Below are positions 17,408-27,187 of a stretch of DNA of 64,000 bases, one piece after another. This DNA is from Fulvivirgaceae bacterium JP3-4 (GTDB taxonomy: Bacteria > Bacteroidota > Bacteroidia > Cytophagales > Cyclobacteriaceae). Location of the stretch: positions 558,001 to 622,000 of the forward strand of contig JARKND010000001.1 in assembly GCA_029309925.1 (NCBI GenBank), read 5' to 3'. The position numbers and the translations under genes are program-made. The notes under the pieces were generated by a model that saw nothing but the letters and a program-made list of their open reading frames with translations, was not told where the DNA came from and ran no database searches. Each line of letters begins with the position of its first letter. Position 1 is the stretch's first letter.

Positions 17408-18028
17408 ATGAGAAATTATTTATTATTGCTGGCAGCTGCTTTGGCTTTTGCGGGGTGCCGACCGGAACCGGAAGCGGTTGAATTGGTTGACCAGATGGTG
17501 GTTTCAACCAACTATGACAATACAGCAGATTTTTCCGCATATAGTACCTACGCGATACCAACAGATACCATCGGTTTCATTTCCGAAACTTCTAACGATA
17601 CTATCATTGTCGCTTCGAAGAGCTCATTTCCGAGACCTGTCTTGCAAAGAATTAATTCCGAACTCCAGACCAGAGGATTTGGCCGGGTGTCAAAAAATCA
17701 AAATCCTGATCTGGGTGTCAATGTTCTTGTTGTAAATGACTTTAACGTGTTTCAGGATGTCGTTTATCCGAACTATTATGGCGGCTATTACGGAGGCTAT
17801 TATGGTTATAACTCCTGGTACAGCTATCCTTACGTGCAGACTTACGCGTACAATACAGGTGTTCTGATCATCGAGATTGTTGATCTGAAGAACCTCACGC
17901 CTGATAATAAGGTCAAAGTTCTGTGGACTGCTTACATGGGCGATGTGTATAGTACAATTGAACTGGAGCGTCAGGCACTGGAAGCTATTCAGCAGGCGTT
18001 CACTCAGTCACCTTATTTAACCCGTTGA
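17408..18028 (+). CDS. DUF4136-type lipoprotein
   Basis: A 206-residue lipoprotein. The signal peptide MRNYLLLLAAALAFAGC ends in a lipobox with Cys at about 17. Family hallmarks of DUF4136 are present: TNYDNTADFSAYSTYAIP after the N-terminus, and LQRINSELQTRGFGRV. A Gly/Tyr-rich stretch, YYGGYYGGYYGYNSWYSY, follows near residue 120. The last part (LIIEIVDLKNLTPDNKVLW-like, then AIQQAFTQSPY) is also typical. Start chosen at ATG 17408; an upstream frame to 17351 adds residues before the signal. It sits 4 bp before a beta-barrel gene and is likely in one transcript with it. Function unknown. Confidence 0.82.
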   Translation: MRNYLLLLAAALAFAGCRPEPEAVELVDQMVVSTNYDNTADFSAYSTYAIPTDTIGFISETSNDTIIVASKSSFPRPVLQRINSELQTRGFGRVSKNQNPDLGVNVLVVNDFNVFQDVVYPNYYGGYYGGYYGYNSWYSYPYVQTYAYNTGVLIIEIVDLKNLTPDNKVKVLWTAYMGDVYSTIELERQALEAIQQAFTQSPYLTR

Positions 18029-18032
18029 TCCG

Positions 18033-18638
18033 ATGAAGGCAATATTGAGCATCCTGGTGTTTTTCGCTTGCGCTACAGCATATGCGCAGCCAAAATATGT
18101 ATATGTTGGTCTTGACTACAATGCTCCCATGAGTAATAAGGAGTGGATCGGAAAAGGGAGCGCACGCGGTATTCGTGCGGGGTATCGCACGTTTATCACG
18201 GACAGGATATCCGCAGGGATCGACATCGGATCAACCGCGATCTACGAGTACAAGCCGACACGCACCATTGAGTATTCTTCGGGTGCGATCACAACGGACT
18301 ACTTCAATTACATTTATTCATACTCAGCCGTGATCAGCGGGCAATACAACTTCCTGGTAGGAGATGGCGATATCGTGTTCCCGTATGCCGGACTTGGATT
18401 GGGTGCGAACTACAATGAATACACCCAGTACTACAACATTTACACGAATGCCGATAACGCTTTTGGTTTCCTCGTCCGGCCTGAAGCGGGGATCCTGGTG
18501 CGTTTCGGAACCCGCAGGTCCGTTGGCGCGATGGCTGCCATCCACTATGATTATTCAACAAACAAAAATGCAGAATTCGGCTATAAGAACTTCACAACAG
18601 CGGGCTTTTCGATTGGTTTAATGTTCATGGATTTGTAG
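18033..18638 (+). CDS. Small outer-membrane beta-barrel protein
   Basis: A 201-residue exported protein with signal peptide MKAILSILVFFACATAYA before QPKYVYVGL. The rest alternates polar and hydrophobic residues in strands ending at GFSIGLMFMDL, a classic C-terminal beta-signal for an 8-strand OmpX/OmpW-like barrel. Strand-like segments include GIRAGYRTFITDRISAGIDI and FVFPYAGLGLGANY-like regions. It follows a DUF4136 lipoprotein by 4 bp, suggesting a joint envelope role. No ligand can be assigned. Confidence 0.75.
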   Translation: MKAILSILVFFACATAYAQPKYVYVGLDYNAPMSNKEWIGKGSARGIRAGYRTFITDRISAGIDIGSTAIYEYKPTRTIEYSSGAITTDYFNYIYSYSAVISGQYNFLVGDGDIVFPYAGLGLGANYNEYTQYYNIYTNADNAFGFLVRPEAGILVRFGTRRSVGAMAAIHYDYSTNKNAEFGYKNFTTAGFSIGLMFMDL

Positions 18639-18791
18639 GTTCGTTGATCCGTTATACGTTGATTAATTGATCCGTTGTGGGGCCTAACATGCATAGGGAT
18701 CAAAGCCTGTCTCCTATAATGATAACAAAAGGGAATGGTTCATGTGAATTTGCTTGATCATCAACGAATCAGCGAGTCCACGAATCAACTT
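18639..18791. repeat. Inverted word array (GTTGATCCGTT / CAACGAATCA) upstream of guaA
   Basis: GTTCGTTGATCCGTT, ACGTTGATTAATTGATCCGTT run at 18639-18677. The inverted words ATCATCAACGAATCAGCGAG and CCACGAATCAAC run at 18757-18790. The array begins directly after the stop codon of the beta-barrel gene. It may end that transcript or form a long-range stem. Confidence 0.7.
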
Positions 18792-18863
18792 TTTCAAGGC
18801 AGAGAAGGCCTCTGAAAAGCATATTTTTTTAAAATCGGGGTAAGCCGGGCTCAGGTGTTCTGT

Positions 18864-18871
18864 TATCTTTG
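18864..18871 (+). promoter_or_regulatory. Putative -7 element immediately upstream of guaA
   Basis: TATCTTTG fits TAnnTTTG and lies 4 nt before the ATG at 18876. Transcription would start at or next to the start codon, giving a leaderless or nearly leaderless mRNA. No clear -33 TTTG is present, so confidence is limited. Confidence 0.4.
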
Positions 18872-18875
18872 CACC

Positions 18876-20402
18876 ATGTCTCAACAGATCCTAATTCTTG
18901 ATTTTGGCTCTCAGTACACGCAACTTATTGCCCGAAGAGTCCGGGAACTAAACGTTTATTGCGAAATCCACCCGTTCAATAAAGTCCCTGCTATCACAGA
19001 AAATATAAAAGGTGTCATCCTGTCCGGAAGCCCATGCTCGGTTCGCGACAACAACGCCCCGGCTGTTGACATCAAAGCTTTCGGGAATATTCCCGTGTTG
19101 GGCGTTTGCTATGGCGCTCAGCTGATTGCTCATCAGAATGGCGGCAAGGTAATGCCGTCTACAGCACGCGAGTACGGCCGGGCAAAATTGTCGACTGTTG
19201 ACCATCACAATTCACTGCTGAAAGAGATCTCACTTGACACCCAGGTGTGGATGTCTCATGCTGACACGATCATGTCCATTCCCGATAATTTCGAAGTGAT
19301 CGCAAGTACTTCGTCTGTCGCCATCGCAGCATACAAGGTAAAAGACACGAATGTTTTTGGAATTCAGTTCCACCCGGAAGTAACGCACACAGTAGAAGGC
19401 AAAAATCTACTCCGGAATTTTGTCGTTCACATCTGCGGATGTGCACAGGACTGGACGCCCGATCAATTTGTCGAGGCAACGATCGATGATCTCAAAAAGA
19501 AATTGGGTAACGACAAAGTGGTGATGGCACTGTCAGGCGGTGTTGATTCAACTGTCGCGGCAACGCTCATCCACAGAGCGATCGGAAAAAATCTCCATTG
19601 CATTTTTGTCGACAATGGACTGCTGCGCAAAAATGAGTTTGCACAGGTGCTGGATTCATACAAGCACATGGGATTGAATATCAAAGGCGTTGACGCGAAA
19701 GATCAGTTCTACACTGCACTGAAAGGATTGTCTGATCCTGAGGCAAAACGTAAGGCAATCGGAAAAACCTTCATTGATGTTTTCGATCAGGAATCTCATA
19801 AAATTTCCGATGTGAAATGGCTCGGCCAGGGAACGATATATCCGGACATCATTGAATCGGTGTCAGTAAAAGGTCCGTCCGTTACCATCAAATCACATCA
19901 CAACGTAGGTGGCCTTCCGGAGAAGATGAAGCTGAAAGTTGTTGAGCCACTGAGCACACTTTTCAAAGACGAGGTTCGCATTGTAGGCAAGACGCTGAAT
20001 ATTGACAACAGCATCCTGAGTCGCCATCCGTTCCCGGGACCGGGACTCGGAATCAGGATACTTGGCGATATCACTGCTGAGAAAGTCAGCATTCTGCAGG
20101 AGGTCGATAATATTTTTATCAGCGGACTGAGAAATCACGGACTTTACGACAAAGTGTGGCAGGCCGGAGCAATACTCACTCCGTTGCAATCGGTTGGCGT
20201 CATGGGCGATGAACGTACATACGAACGCGTTGTCAGTCTGCGCGCAGTGACGAGCACTGACGGTATGACAGCTGACTGGGCGCATCTTCCCTATGAATTC
20301 CTCGCTGAGGTTTCCAGCGACATCATCAATAAAGTAAAAGGTGTTAATCGTGTCGTGTACGATATCAGTTCAAAACCTCCCGCTACCATCGAATGGGAAT
20401 AA
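18876..20402 (+). CDS. guaA: GMP synthase (glutamine-hydrolysing)
   Basis: A 509-residue two-domain enzyme converting XMP to GMP. The N-terminal class I glutaminase has the catalytic Cys in GVCYGAQ (C78) and the His-Glu pair in QFHPEVTHT. The ATP-pyrophosphatase domain has the P-loop ALSGGVDST. The C-terminal dimerisation domain contains [15 protein letters not shown] and ends KPPATIEWE, the canonical GuaA terminus. Start at ATG 18876 ([16 protein letters not shown]) matches the family; an upstream extension to 18855 would overlap the -7 element. Single-gene unit followed closely by the next gene. Confidence 0.97.
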   Translation: MSQQILILDFGSQYTQLIARRVRELNVYCEIHPFNKVPAITENIKGVILSGSPCSVRDNNAPAVDIKAFGNIPVLGVCYGAQLIAHQNGGKVMPSTAREYGRAKLSTVDHHNSLLKEISLDTQVWMSHADTIMSIPDNFEVIASTSSVAIAAYKVKDTNVFGIQFHPEVTHTVEGKNLLRNFVVHICGCAQDWTPDQFVEATIDDLKKKLGNDKVVMALSGGVDSTVAATLIHRAIGKNLHCIFVDNGLLRKNEFAQVLDSYKHMGLNIKGVDAKDQFYTALKGLSDPEAKRKAIGKTFIDVFDQESHKISDVKWLGQGTIYPDIIESVSVKGPSVTIKSHHNVGGLPEKMKLKVVEPLSTLFKDEVRIVGKTLNIDNSILSRHPFPGPGLGIRILGDITAEKVSILQEVDNIFISGLRNHGLYDKVWQAGAILTPLQSVGVMGDERTYERVVSLRAVTSTDGMTADWAHLPYEFLAEVSSDIINKVKGVNRVVYDISSKPPATIEWE

Positions 20403-20446
20403 AATTTGTAGCAACTTTCATTCTGTCGTTGAACATAAATCTGAAA

Positions 20447-22162
20447 ATGATGAAGAAGTTTCTGCTATGTATATTGATCTTGATTTCCTTAGGCGCTTCT
20501 GCGCAGATCGATTACAACAAGCAATACGCTAATGGAAAAGCGCTGTATCGCGATGGAAAGTATGCCCTTGCGATGGAAACTTTTAAACCTCTCACGGTTT
20601 ACGATAAAAACAACCAGTATTCAGCATACGCTTCTTTTTACTACGCTCTGGCTGCCTATCATCAACGCTTCAACGCGGTTGCCAAGGATATGCTTACGCA
20701 GATCAAGTCACTTCACCCAACATGGGACAGACTGCCCGAAGTAAATTTCTGGCTTGGAAAAATTCTTTTTGAGAACAAAGACTACTTCCAGGCAATGAAG
20801 ACGCTGGCACTTATTAGCGACAAAAGCTTCGACAAAGATATTGAAGCCCTCAAGACCGTGAACATTGCAACCATTACAGATGCAGAAACATTGAGGATGC
20901 TGCACGAAGAGTATCCGAAAGATCCGGTCATCGGTAAACAACTTGCTATGACCATCGCAAAAAGCGTCACAAGCGAAGACGAGCAACGTGAGCTCGAGAA
21001 ACTGATCAGCCAGTTCAAATTGACACGAGCTGAGTTCATACCGGAAGCACCGAAAACTTTCCATAAAGAAAAGTATTCAGTGGCTATGATGTTTCCATTT
21101 ATGGCGTCAACACTGGACCCGACACCCGGAAGAAAGCGCACGCAGATTGTCCTGGATTTTTATGAAGGTGCCAAGCTTGCCGTGGATACATTGCAGAAAC
21201 AAAAGATCAACATCAGCCTCCGTGCTTACGACACGGAGCGAAGCGTTGACAAGCTTAAGAAATATCTTGAAACAGAAGAATTGAAAAGAACGGACCTGAT
21301 CATTGGCCCGCTGTTCCCTGAAGAAAGCAAGGTAGTGCAGGAATTTTCGATGGAGAACAAGATCAACATGATCCATCCGATGTCGAACAGCACTGACTTT
21401 ATCGGAATGAATCCGCACGCGTTTCTGTTCCAACCGTCTGCGGAAACCCTGGGCAGAAAATCCGCTGATTACCTTGCTGATCATCTTCGAAAGAAAGATT
21501 GTATGGTGTTCTATGGGCCTACTAAAAAGGATTCAACGCTTGCCGCGACTTTCATTGCCCAGGCACAGGAGAAAGGCATTACAATCCTCGGCTCATATGA
21601 GATCCACCCGCGGGAGACAGGCAAGGTGAATGATATTCTGACGACTGCCACCGAGTATGATGAGTTCAAGTATCCGAAAGAATTCACGTTGAAGAAAGAC
21701 AGCCTGCATAGCATTTTTGTTGCAACTGATGATCCGCTTATCTACACGAAAGTTGTTGGCGCGAAAGAAACAAGGGCAGACTCAACGATCCTTGTAGGCT
21801 CGGAAAACTGGCTTGATGACAACGTGGTTGAATTCGACAAATATCAGACACTGGGAATCATTCTCACATCTCCGAACTACCACAAGTCAACTGATGCTGA
21901 TCTGAAAGCATTTGAAAGGAAGTACCTGCGCACACACGGCCGTCAGGCGAGCAACATGGCGCGCCTTGGCTTCGAGCTGATGATGTTTGTTGGAAATCAG
22001 CTGCACAAGAATGGTGTATACTTTCAGGAAGGTCTGCAAAAAGCAGGTATTATTCCCGGATATATCAGCGAAGGATTCGACTATCGTTTCGGTCGCGACA
22101 ATCAACTGGTGCCATTCACAACATTCAAGGGGGGAGAGCAAACCCTGTTAGAAAAGCGATAA
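20447..22162 (+). CDS. Exported TPR plus type I periplasmic-binding-fold protein
   Basis: A 571-residue exported protein. A signal peptide (MMKKFLLCILILISLGASA) ends before QIDYNKQ. Residues about 20-200 form TPR-like helical repeats (ANGKALYRDGKYALAMETF, WLGKILFENKDYFQAMKTL). From about 210 the sequence has the LivJ/LppC-type receptor fold: VAMMFPFMAS, ILDFYEGAKLAVDTL, LIIGPLFPEES and DSTILVGSENWLDD. This resembles LpoA-like or amino-acid-binding architectures without an ABC transporter nearby. The frame extends upstream to 20393, overlapping guaA, but the signal peptide sets the start at 20447 or 20450. hemL begins 5 bp later. Confidence 0.72.
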   Translation: MMKKFLLCILILISLGASAQIDYNKQYANGKALYRDGKYALAMETFKPLTVYDKNNQYSAYASFYYALAAYHQRFNAVAKDMLTQIKSLHPTWDRLPEVNFWLGKILFENKDYFQAMKTLALISDKSFDKDIEALKTVNIATITDAETLRMLHEEYPKDPVIGKQLAMTIAKSVTSEDEQRELEKLISQFKLTRAEFIPEAPKTFHKEKYSVAMMFPFMASTLDPTPGRKRTQIVLDFYEGAKLAVDTLQKQKINISLRAYDTERSVDKLKKYLETEELKRTDLIIGPLFPEESKVVQEFSMENKINMIHPMSNSTDFIGMNPHAFLFQPSAETLGRKSADYLADHLRKKDCMVFYGPTKKDSTLAATFIAQAQEKGITILGSYEIHPRETGKVNDILTTATEYDEFKYPKEFTLKKDSLHSIFVATDDPLIYTKVVGAKETRADSTILVGSENWLDDNVVEFDKYQTLGIILTSPNYHKSTDADLKAFERKYLRTHGRQASNMARLGFELMMFVGNQLHKNGVYFQEGLQKAGIIPGYISEGFDYRFGRDNQLVPFTTFKGGEQTLLEKR

Positions 22163-22167
22163 ACAAG

Positions 22168-23460
22168 ATGGGCGAAAGAGCAAGAAGTAAAGCCTTATTT
22201 GAGAAGGCCAAACAGTTTATTCCTGGCGGTGTCAATTCTCCGGTGCGTGCGTTTCGTGCCGTGGGCGGGAACCCCGTGTTCATGAAGAAAGCCAAAGGTG
22301 CTTATCTGTATGATGAGGACGGGAACGAATATATAGACCTCATCAACTCATGGGGTCCGATGATTCTTGGACATGCACATCCACTGATCGAGGAGGCTAT
22401 TCGCGAAGCGGTATCATCTTCACCATCTTTTGGTGCACCTACCGCACGTGAAGTTGAAATGGCAGAGCTGATCACAAGCATGATGCCTAACGTTCAGAAA
22501 GTGCGGATGGTAAATTCCGGAACGGAAGCAACGATGAGCGCTATACGCGTTGCCCGTGGCTTCACCGATCGTGACAAGATCATCAAAATGGAAGGATGTT
22601 ATCATGGACATGGTGATTCCTTTCTCATCGCAGCCGGCAGTGGTGCGCTGACTTTCGGTTTTCCAGACAGCCCGGGTGTAACAAAAGGAACGGCACAGGA
22701 CACGCTGATCGCACCGTTCAACAACCTCGATGCAGTTAAAACTTTGATTGATAAGAATCCCGGCCAGATCGCAGCATTGATTCTCGAGCCTGTGGTGGGA
22801 AATATGGGATGTGTAATTCCTGCAAAAGGATATCTCGAAGGCTTGCGTGATCTCTGCACAAAGCATGGAATCATTTTGATCTTCGATGAAGTGATGACGG
22901 GCTTCCGTCTGGCAAAGGGTGGCGCTCAGGAGCTATACAACATCACACCTGATATGAGTACGATGGGTAAGATCATCGGAGGAGGCTTGCCCGTAGGGGC
23001 GTATGGTGGAAGAAGAGAAATTATGGATGCAGTCTCACCTGCCGGACCGATTTACCAGGCTGGAACGCTTTCCGGAAATCCAATGGCAATGGCAGCAGGA
23101 CTCGCGATGCTGAGATATCTGCAGGCGAATCCGCAGACCTATCAGCATATCAACAAGATGACCTCCATGATCGTTGACGGGATCAAGGCGGAGAATAAAA
23201 AGGCAGGATTCAATTTCACCATCAACCATGTCGGTTCCATGTTTACTTTGTTCTTCACCGATAAAGCTGTGACCGACTACGACTCTGCTAAGACTTCCGA
23301 TACAGCGATGTTTGCTAAATATTTCCAGTCGATGCTTGATCAGGGAATTTACCTCGCGCCTTCGCAGTATGAGGCGATGTTTATTTCGAGTGCTGTGGAT
23401 GAAGCGGTCGTTGACAGAATCCTTTCTGCGCATCGTGTGGCGTTGAAGCAAATGCAATAG
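22168..23460 (+). CDS. hemL: Glutamate-1-semialdehyde 2,1-aminomutase
   Basis: A 430-residue class III aminotransferase-fold PLP enzyme. Motifs are VNSGTEATMSAIRVARG (about 115-131), the PLP Asp in FDEVMTGFRLA, and the Schiff-base lysine K268 in MGKIIGGGLPVGAYGG. The first residues, ARSKALFEKAKQFIPGGVNS, are hallmark HemL. It converts GSA to 5-aminolevulinate in the C5 haem pathway. It is 5 bp downstream of the TPR/binding-fold gene, so it is probably cotranscribed. Confidence 0.96.
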   Translation: MGERARSKALFEKAKQFIPGGVNSPVRAFRAVGGNPVFMKKAKGAYLYDEDGNEYIDLINSWGPMILGHAHPLIEEAIREAVSSSPSFGAPTAREVEMAELITSMMPNVQKVRMVNSGTEATMSAIRVARGFTDRDKIIKMEGCYHGHGDSFLIAAGSGALTFGFPDSPGVTKGTAQDTLIAPFNNLDAVKTLIDKNPGQIAALILEPVVGNMGCVIPAKGYLEGLRDLCTKHGIILIFDEVMTGFRLAKGGAQELYNITPDMSTMGKIIGGGLPVGAYGGRREIMDAVSPAGPIYQAGTLSGNPMAMAAGLAMLRYLQANPQTYQHINKMTSMIVDGIKAENKKAGFNFTINHVGSMFTLFFTDKAVTDYDSAKTSDTAMFAKYFQSMLDQGIYLAPSQYEAMFISSAVDEAVVDRILSAHRVALKQMQ

Positions 23461-23548
23461 CCACTAAGACACTAAGACTCTAAGGAGCACCAAGAGCTTT
23501 GCGCTACTTTCTTCGTGTTCCTTGGAGTCTTAGTGTCTTCGTGGCTAT
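23461..23548. repeat. Inverted word array (CACTAAGA) between convergent hemL and barrel gene
   Basis: CCACTAAGACACTAAGACTC and TAAGG (23461-23485) are mirrored by CCTTGGAGTCTTAGTGTCTT and CGTGGCT (about 23520-23546). Over 27 positions the arms differ at only two. The array begins right after the hemL stop and occupies almost the entire gap, so it probably serves as a 3'-end structure for both genes. Confidence 0.78.
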
Positions 23549-23556
23549 AAAGCGAG

Positions 23557-24375
23557 TTAGATTCTGAAAGACAACCCGATGTACACCCTCGTAGGAGCCG
23601 GCTTGTTTAGTCCTACATTCGCGGCAACATCCACTTTTACATTTCGAGTGACATTATAGATTAGCCCGCCATCCGCCAGAAACTGCGCATCTCCTTTCGG
23701 AAAAACAGCAAGTCCTTCCAGGTAGAAATCGAGGTTGCCCACGACAGGGCCTCCAATAACCACGGTTTGAAAATAGCTTAGCTCGTAGTCAATGCCATTG
23801 TAGATAAAATCGAGCTGTGGCTGAGCGCCCAAATCATAGTCTTCATTCAACGCATAGGAGAACGGAAATCCAAAACCGAAATTTACGTCAGAGTCGAAAG
23901 GATTACCAGCAGTGAAGGTTGCATAGGGGATGATTCCAAAAGCTGTCTTCGTACCTCCATCATTTCCCCAGAAGTTATGCTTGAAACGCACTGTGGTGGT
24001 GCCATATCCTTCATCTACTTTTTCTGCGTCAGGATTCTGGTAGATGTTGTACAGTTCGATACCGATATGAATATCCCACGAGTGAGACAGACCCATCTTA
24101 TAAAGACCGTTAAAGAAAGCGATTGAGCGCGCAGCTCTGCCACCAGACGCTTTTGTCCATTTGATAAGATCGCCTTCAAATTGAAAATGCCCGGCATCTA
24201 CGGTGATCGGAGACTCAGTGACATCAGGCCGGTCAATGCTGAATTCGCGCATGATATCTTGTGGAGCGGGATTGAACAGATGATACCCTTTCTGTTTTTG
24301 CGAATAGACATGCGTTTGAATCACAGCCAGCATTGTGAGCAGGAACAGTCGGGCGCGTAATTGTTTCATAGGCAT
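23557..24375 (-). CDS. Outer-membrane protein of the MetA-phenol-degradation transporter family
   Basis: A 272-residue exported beta-barrel. The signal peptide covers MPMKQLRARLFLLTMLAVIQ and ends VYS before QKQKG. Then comes EFSIDRPDVTESPITVDAGH and a hydrophobic FQFEGDLI, characteristic of the Phenol_MetA_deg / outer-membrane transporter family. Beta strands continue to a C-terminus with aromatic and hydrophobic residues (RVYIGLSFRI). Function in Bacteroidota is unknown; the family name comes from aromatic-degradation plasmids and need not apply. Transcribed alone. Confidence 0.7.
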   Translation of the reverse strand: MPMKQLRARLFLLTMLAVIQTHVYSQKQKGYHLFNPAPQDIMREFSIDRPDVTESPITVDAGHFQFEGDLIKWTKASGGRAARSIAFFNGLYKMGLSHSWDIHIGIELYNIYQNPDAEKVDEGYGTTTVRFKHNFWGNDGGTKTAFGIIPYATFTAGNPFDSDVNFGFGFPFSYALNEDYDLGAQPQLDFIYNGIDYELSYFQTVVIGGPVVGNLDFYLEGLAVFPKGDAQFLADGGLIYNVTRNVKVDVAANVGLNKPAPTRVYIGLSFRI

Positions 24376-24446
24376 CTTGCTGCAGCCAAGATAAAGAAGG
24401 TTAGGGGAGTTCTAAAGAACGAGATTCAACTTAGAAAGAGTACAAA

Positions 24447-24471
24447 TAAAAAAGGGACCGTGAAGTCCCTT
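24447..24471 (-). terminator. Intrinsic terminator of the exb/tonB operon
   Basis: AAGGGAC (24452-24458) pairs with GTCCCTT (24465-24471). On the minus strand it is followed by T-rich sequence. It lies about 25 bp after the TPR gene stop, the last gene of the operon. Confidence 0.75.
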
Positions 24472-24495
24472 CTTTAGTATCTAAATTTGAAATCT

Positions 24496-26163
24496 TTAAC
24501 CTTTCGGTGCAGGCGCGTTAAGCTGTTTCATAAATTCTTTTGCACGCTCGTAGGTAGGATCGATGGCAAGAATCTTTTGGAAGTACTCCTTTGACTTCAC
24601 CACGTTTTTCTCAATCTGAAGGGTATAAGTTCCGAGGTAGTCGTACGCTTCGATCAGATCTTTTTTATACTTCTCCGGATTTGTTGAAGCCTTTTCAACT
24701 ACCTGCTCGTACATCGGTTTAGCCAAACCTTGTGTACCGGTTGAGTCAATATGTTGTCTTGCGCGACCTGCCCAAAGCGGGCCGACCGTCATGTTTGGCT
24801 GCTTTTCAGCCAATTCAGTAAATGCACTGTCTGCCTGAACAAAATCCTCATTCATGTAGTACGCTCGGCCGATATTGTACAGATCCTGAGAAAGCACTTG
24901 TTTACGGCTGGCCATCAGATCTTTGAACGCCTCAATTGCTTGAGGGAATTTCTTCCTTTTCAAAAGAGTCTCTGCATGAAGACTTAACACGTCAGGGCCC
25001 ACTGCGGTATCCATTTGGATTGCTTTTGCAAAATATTCATTTGCCAGTGAATCGCCTTGTGGTGTTTTGGACTCCAATTGTACTTTCGCGTATTCCGCAT
25101 AGTCATCAGCAGTGATGTCCTCTTGCTTCGCCTTCTGGAAATACTTCTCGTACATGGTGACTGCTTCTGCTGCTTTACCTTGCTGAACTAATGAAAGCGC
25201 ATAATACTTGTATGCTACGGCAGGCACGTTTGGATTCGTTGTTACTTCCTGGAAAATCGTGTTAGCCTTATCATACTGCTTTGCACCGAAGTAAAAGAAT
25301 GCGAGCTGGAACTTCGCTTCCTCTGGCTTCTCAGTGATAGACATATACTTTTCCGCAGCCTGTACAGCTTTCTCATATTCCTTGTTCAGATAGTAGATCT
25401 GTCCAAGCTCTTTGTATGCAGGAGCAAAGTCGGGATCGATCTTAATCGCCTGCTCGTAATAGCCAACAGCGATGTCATTGTTCTTCGCGCGCTGATAAAG
25501 TTTGCCAACTTTGTAGTGCGGCTTTGCATACTTAGTGTCAACACGGCCTGCCTTCTCGTAAGCCGTTACAGCAGGACCAGCATTCTGCGGATTCTGGATC
25601 AGTGCAGCATCACCCAAAAGCATGTGAACTTCAGGATCAGTGTTATTGATTCCCGCAGCTTTATTCAATAGGTTGATCGCGTCAAGCAAGTATTTTGTAT
25701 CAGTGAGGTAAGCTTCAGCGACAGCCTTCAGCACGTTTACGTCTTTAGACTTCGATACCTGAAGTGCCTTGTCGAGATTCGCTTTCGCATCAGTCGGGTT
25801 CTTTTCGATCAGACGCACGTGACCTTTGCCTGCGTAGTTCAAACCATCTTTGTCGTTGGCAGCAATTCCTTTTTCAAAATTCGCCAGCGCTTTATCCTTT
25901 TGTCCAAGGCGCAGCTGTGCAAGACCGAGGTAGTAAAGGTTATACGAGCTCGGTGTTGAGCTTGCCATCTGCTCCAGTGCAGCAAGGCCTTTTGACGGTT
26001 GTTCAATATCAACTAACCGGAAAGCCTTTCTGACCTCCGGATTTTGAGCGTAGGTGTTAGCTGCAATCAAGAACATGGCAAACACAAGGGCAAAAGCTGC
26101 CTTCATCTTGCCAAGCAAAACTGGACGCATGCTGGATCCAGGTCTTTGATACTGCAAATTCAT
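24496..26163 (-). CDS. Periplasmic tetratricopeptide-repeat protein of the exb/tonB operon
   Basis: A 555-residue protein made almost wholly of TPR units. Examples are YNLYYLGLAQLRLGQKDKAL (about 73-92) and PAYKELGQIYYLNKEYEKAV, with about ten or more repeats. A hydrophobic signal, KAAFALVFAMFLIAANTYA, ends before QNPEVRKA. The frame starts at ATG 26163 with a 19-residue stretch before the hydrophobic segment; ATG 26106 would give a more usual signal peptide. It is the distal gene of the exbB-exbD-exbD-tonB cluster. A scaffold role for outer-membrane transport complexes is plausible but not demonstrated. Confidence 0.82.
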   Translation of the reverse strand: MNLQYQRPGSSMRPVLLGKMKAAFALVFAMFLIAANTYAQNPEVRKAFRLVDIEQPSKGLAALEQMASSTPSSYNLYYLGLAQLRLGQKDKALANFEKGIAANDKDGLNYAGKGHVRLIEKNPTDAKANLDKALQVSKSKDVNVLKAVAEAYLTDTKYLLDAINLLNKAAGINNTDPEVHMLLGDAALIQNPQNAGPAVTAYEKAGRVDTKYAKPHYKVGKLYQRAKNNDIAVGYYEQAIKIDPDFAPAYKELGQIYYLNKEYEKAVQAAEKYMSITEKPEEAKFQLAFFYFGAKQYDKANTIFQEVTTNPNVPAVAYKYYALSLVQQGKAAEAVTMYEKYFQKAKQEDITADDYAEYAKVQLESKTPQGDSLANEYFAKAIQMDTAVGPDVLSLHAETLLKRKKFPQAIEAFKDLMASRKQVLSQDLYNIGRAYYMNEDFVQADSAFTELAEKQPNMTVGPLWAGRARQHIDSTGTQGLAKPMYEQVVEKASTNPEKYKKDLIEAYDYLGTYTLQIEKNVVKSKEYFQKILAIDPTYERAKEFMKQLNAPAPKG

Positions 26164-26258
26164 AATTCTCGGTGTTTAACGTTAACAATCAATCGGGCGT
26201 TAAAAATAACATGCCCAGTGAAAATTTATCTAATTTTTATTTCGAATACGTCATTTAC

Positions 26259-27182
26259 TTACTCAGGGTGCACATTTACAATGCGCAGGGGCATTGTTTT
26301 AGGCACAAGTCCCGATTTTAGAACAATTCTCTGTCCTCTTTCAGAGGCAAAAAAGTTCAAAAATCCCCTTCCTAGTCCCACGCGCGCTTCACGGCTCAGC
26401 ACCGTAATCCTTCGCGTGAGCGGATACTTCTTCAAAGCGATATACGCCTGATAAGGTTGATAACTCGCGCTGTCTTTAGCCTCGGCAATCGCAGCTACCT
26501 TCACCTTATTCAGGAAGCTGTTCGAGAGCGAGTCATCCTTGTCGCTGATCCACTCGAGGCCGATGAATCCGATCGAGTTAGGTGTCTTCGCTACATAGTC
26601 AACTACCGCGGTGTTGTTTTCCGCTGCGTAAACGTTCGAAGGAAGTTTATCAAATGAAGCTACGGAGTCTTTCAAATGTCTTATCAATCCAGAGTTCGGG
26701 TTATCGAAAACAATCTCTATGCCATCCTTGGATTTGCCGCCTAACTGGCTCCAGGACGAGATTCTGCCGTTCAACAACGAGCGTATCTCATCCATCGTAA
26801 AGACCGTATCAGTTTGCGCCCGGTTGAGAATCACGGCAATGCCGCTGTACGCAACATCAAACTCTGTCGGTGTGATCTTAATGTCTTTAAAATATTTTTT
26901 TTCTTCTTCGGTGAATCTGCGGGTCACGACTGCGAGACGCACGCTGTCTTTCATCAGCGCATCGATCGCATCCGCTTCAGGAAGATAGCTGCAGTCAATG
27001 TGTGCCCGAACATAAATGCCTTCGAAGGTGTTGAGCTCTGCTTCTACAAGCGGACGCAGTGATTCGTCTGCAGAGATCTTAATGTGACCGGAGATGGGCG
27101 TGTCGAGCTCCTTGTCTGATGAACGGCTGCAGCTGATGATGACCAGGGCCAACGCCAGGACACCAAGGATAGATTTTTTCAT
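26259..27182 (-). CDS. PstS-like substrate-binding lipoprotein
   Basis: A 307-residue lipoprotein with lipobox VIISC (Cys at about 18). It has the type II periplasmic-binding fold of the PBP-like/PstS family: GHIKISADESLRPLVEAE near residue 32, AVVTRRFTEEEK, then FTMDEIRSLLNGRISSWSQL around residues 130-150, and a late GFIGLEWISD. No pstC/A/B permease or ATPase is nearby. It is cotranscribed with exbBDD-tonB, implying coupling of ligand capture to TonB-dependent uptake. Ligand not proven; phosphate is the family default. Confidence 0.8.
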   Translation of the reverse strand: MKKSILGVLALALVIISCSRSSDKELDTPISGHIKISADESLRPLVEAELNTFEGIYVRAHIDCSYLPEADAIDALMKDSVRLAVVTRRFTEEEKKYFKDIKITPTEFDVAYSGIAVILNRAQTDTVFTMDEIRSLLNGRISSWSQLGGKSKDGIEIVFDNPNSGLIRHLKDSVASFDKLPSNVYAAENNTAVVDYVAKTPNSIGFIGLEWISDKDDSLSNSFLNKVKVAAIAEAKDSASYQPYQAYIALKKYPLTRRITVLSREARVGLGRGFLNFFASERGQRIVLKSGLVPKTMPLRIVNVHPE

Positions 27183-27187
27183 TTTCG

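Noticed and set aside
26259-27182. Classical Pst phosphate ABC transporter
   Set aside because: Only the binding lipoprotein is present; no pstC, pstA, pstB or phoU gene is in the window.
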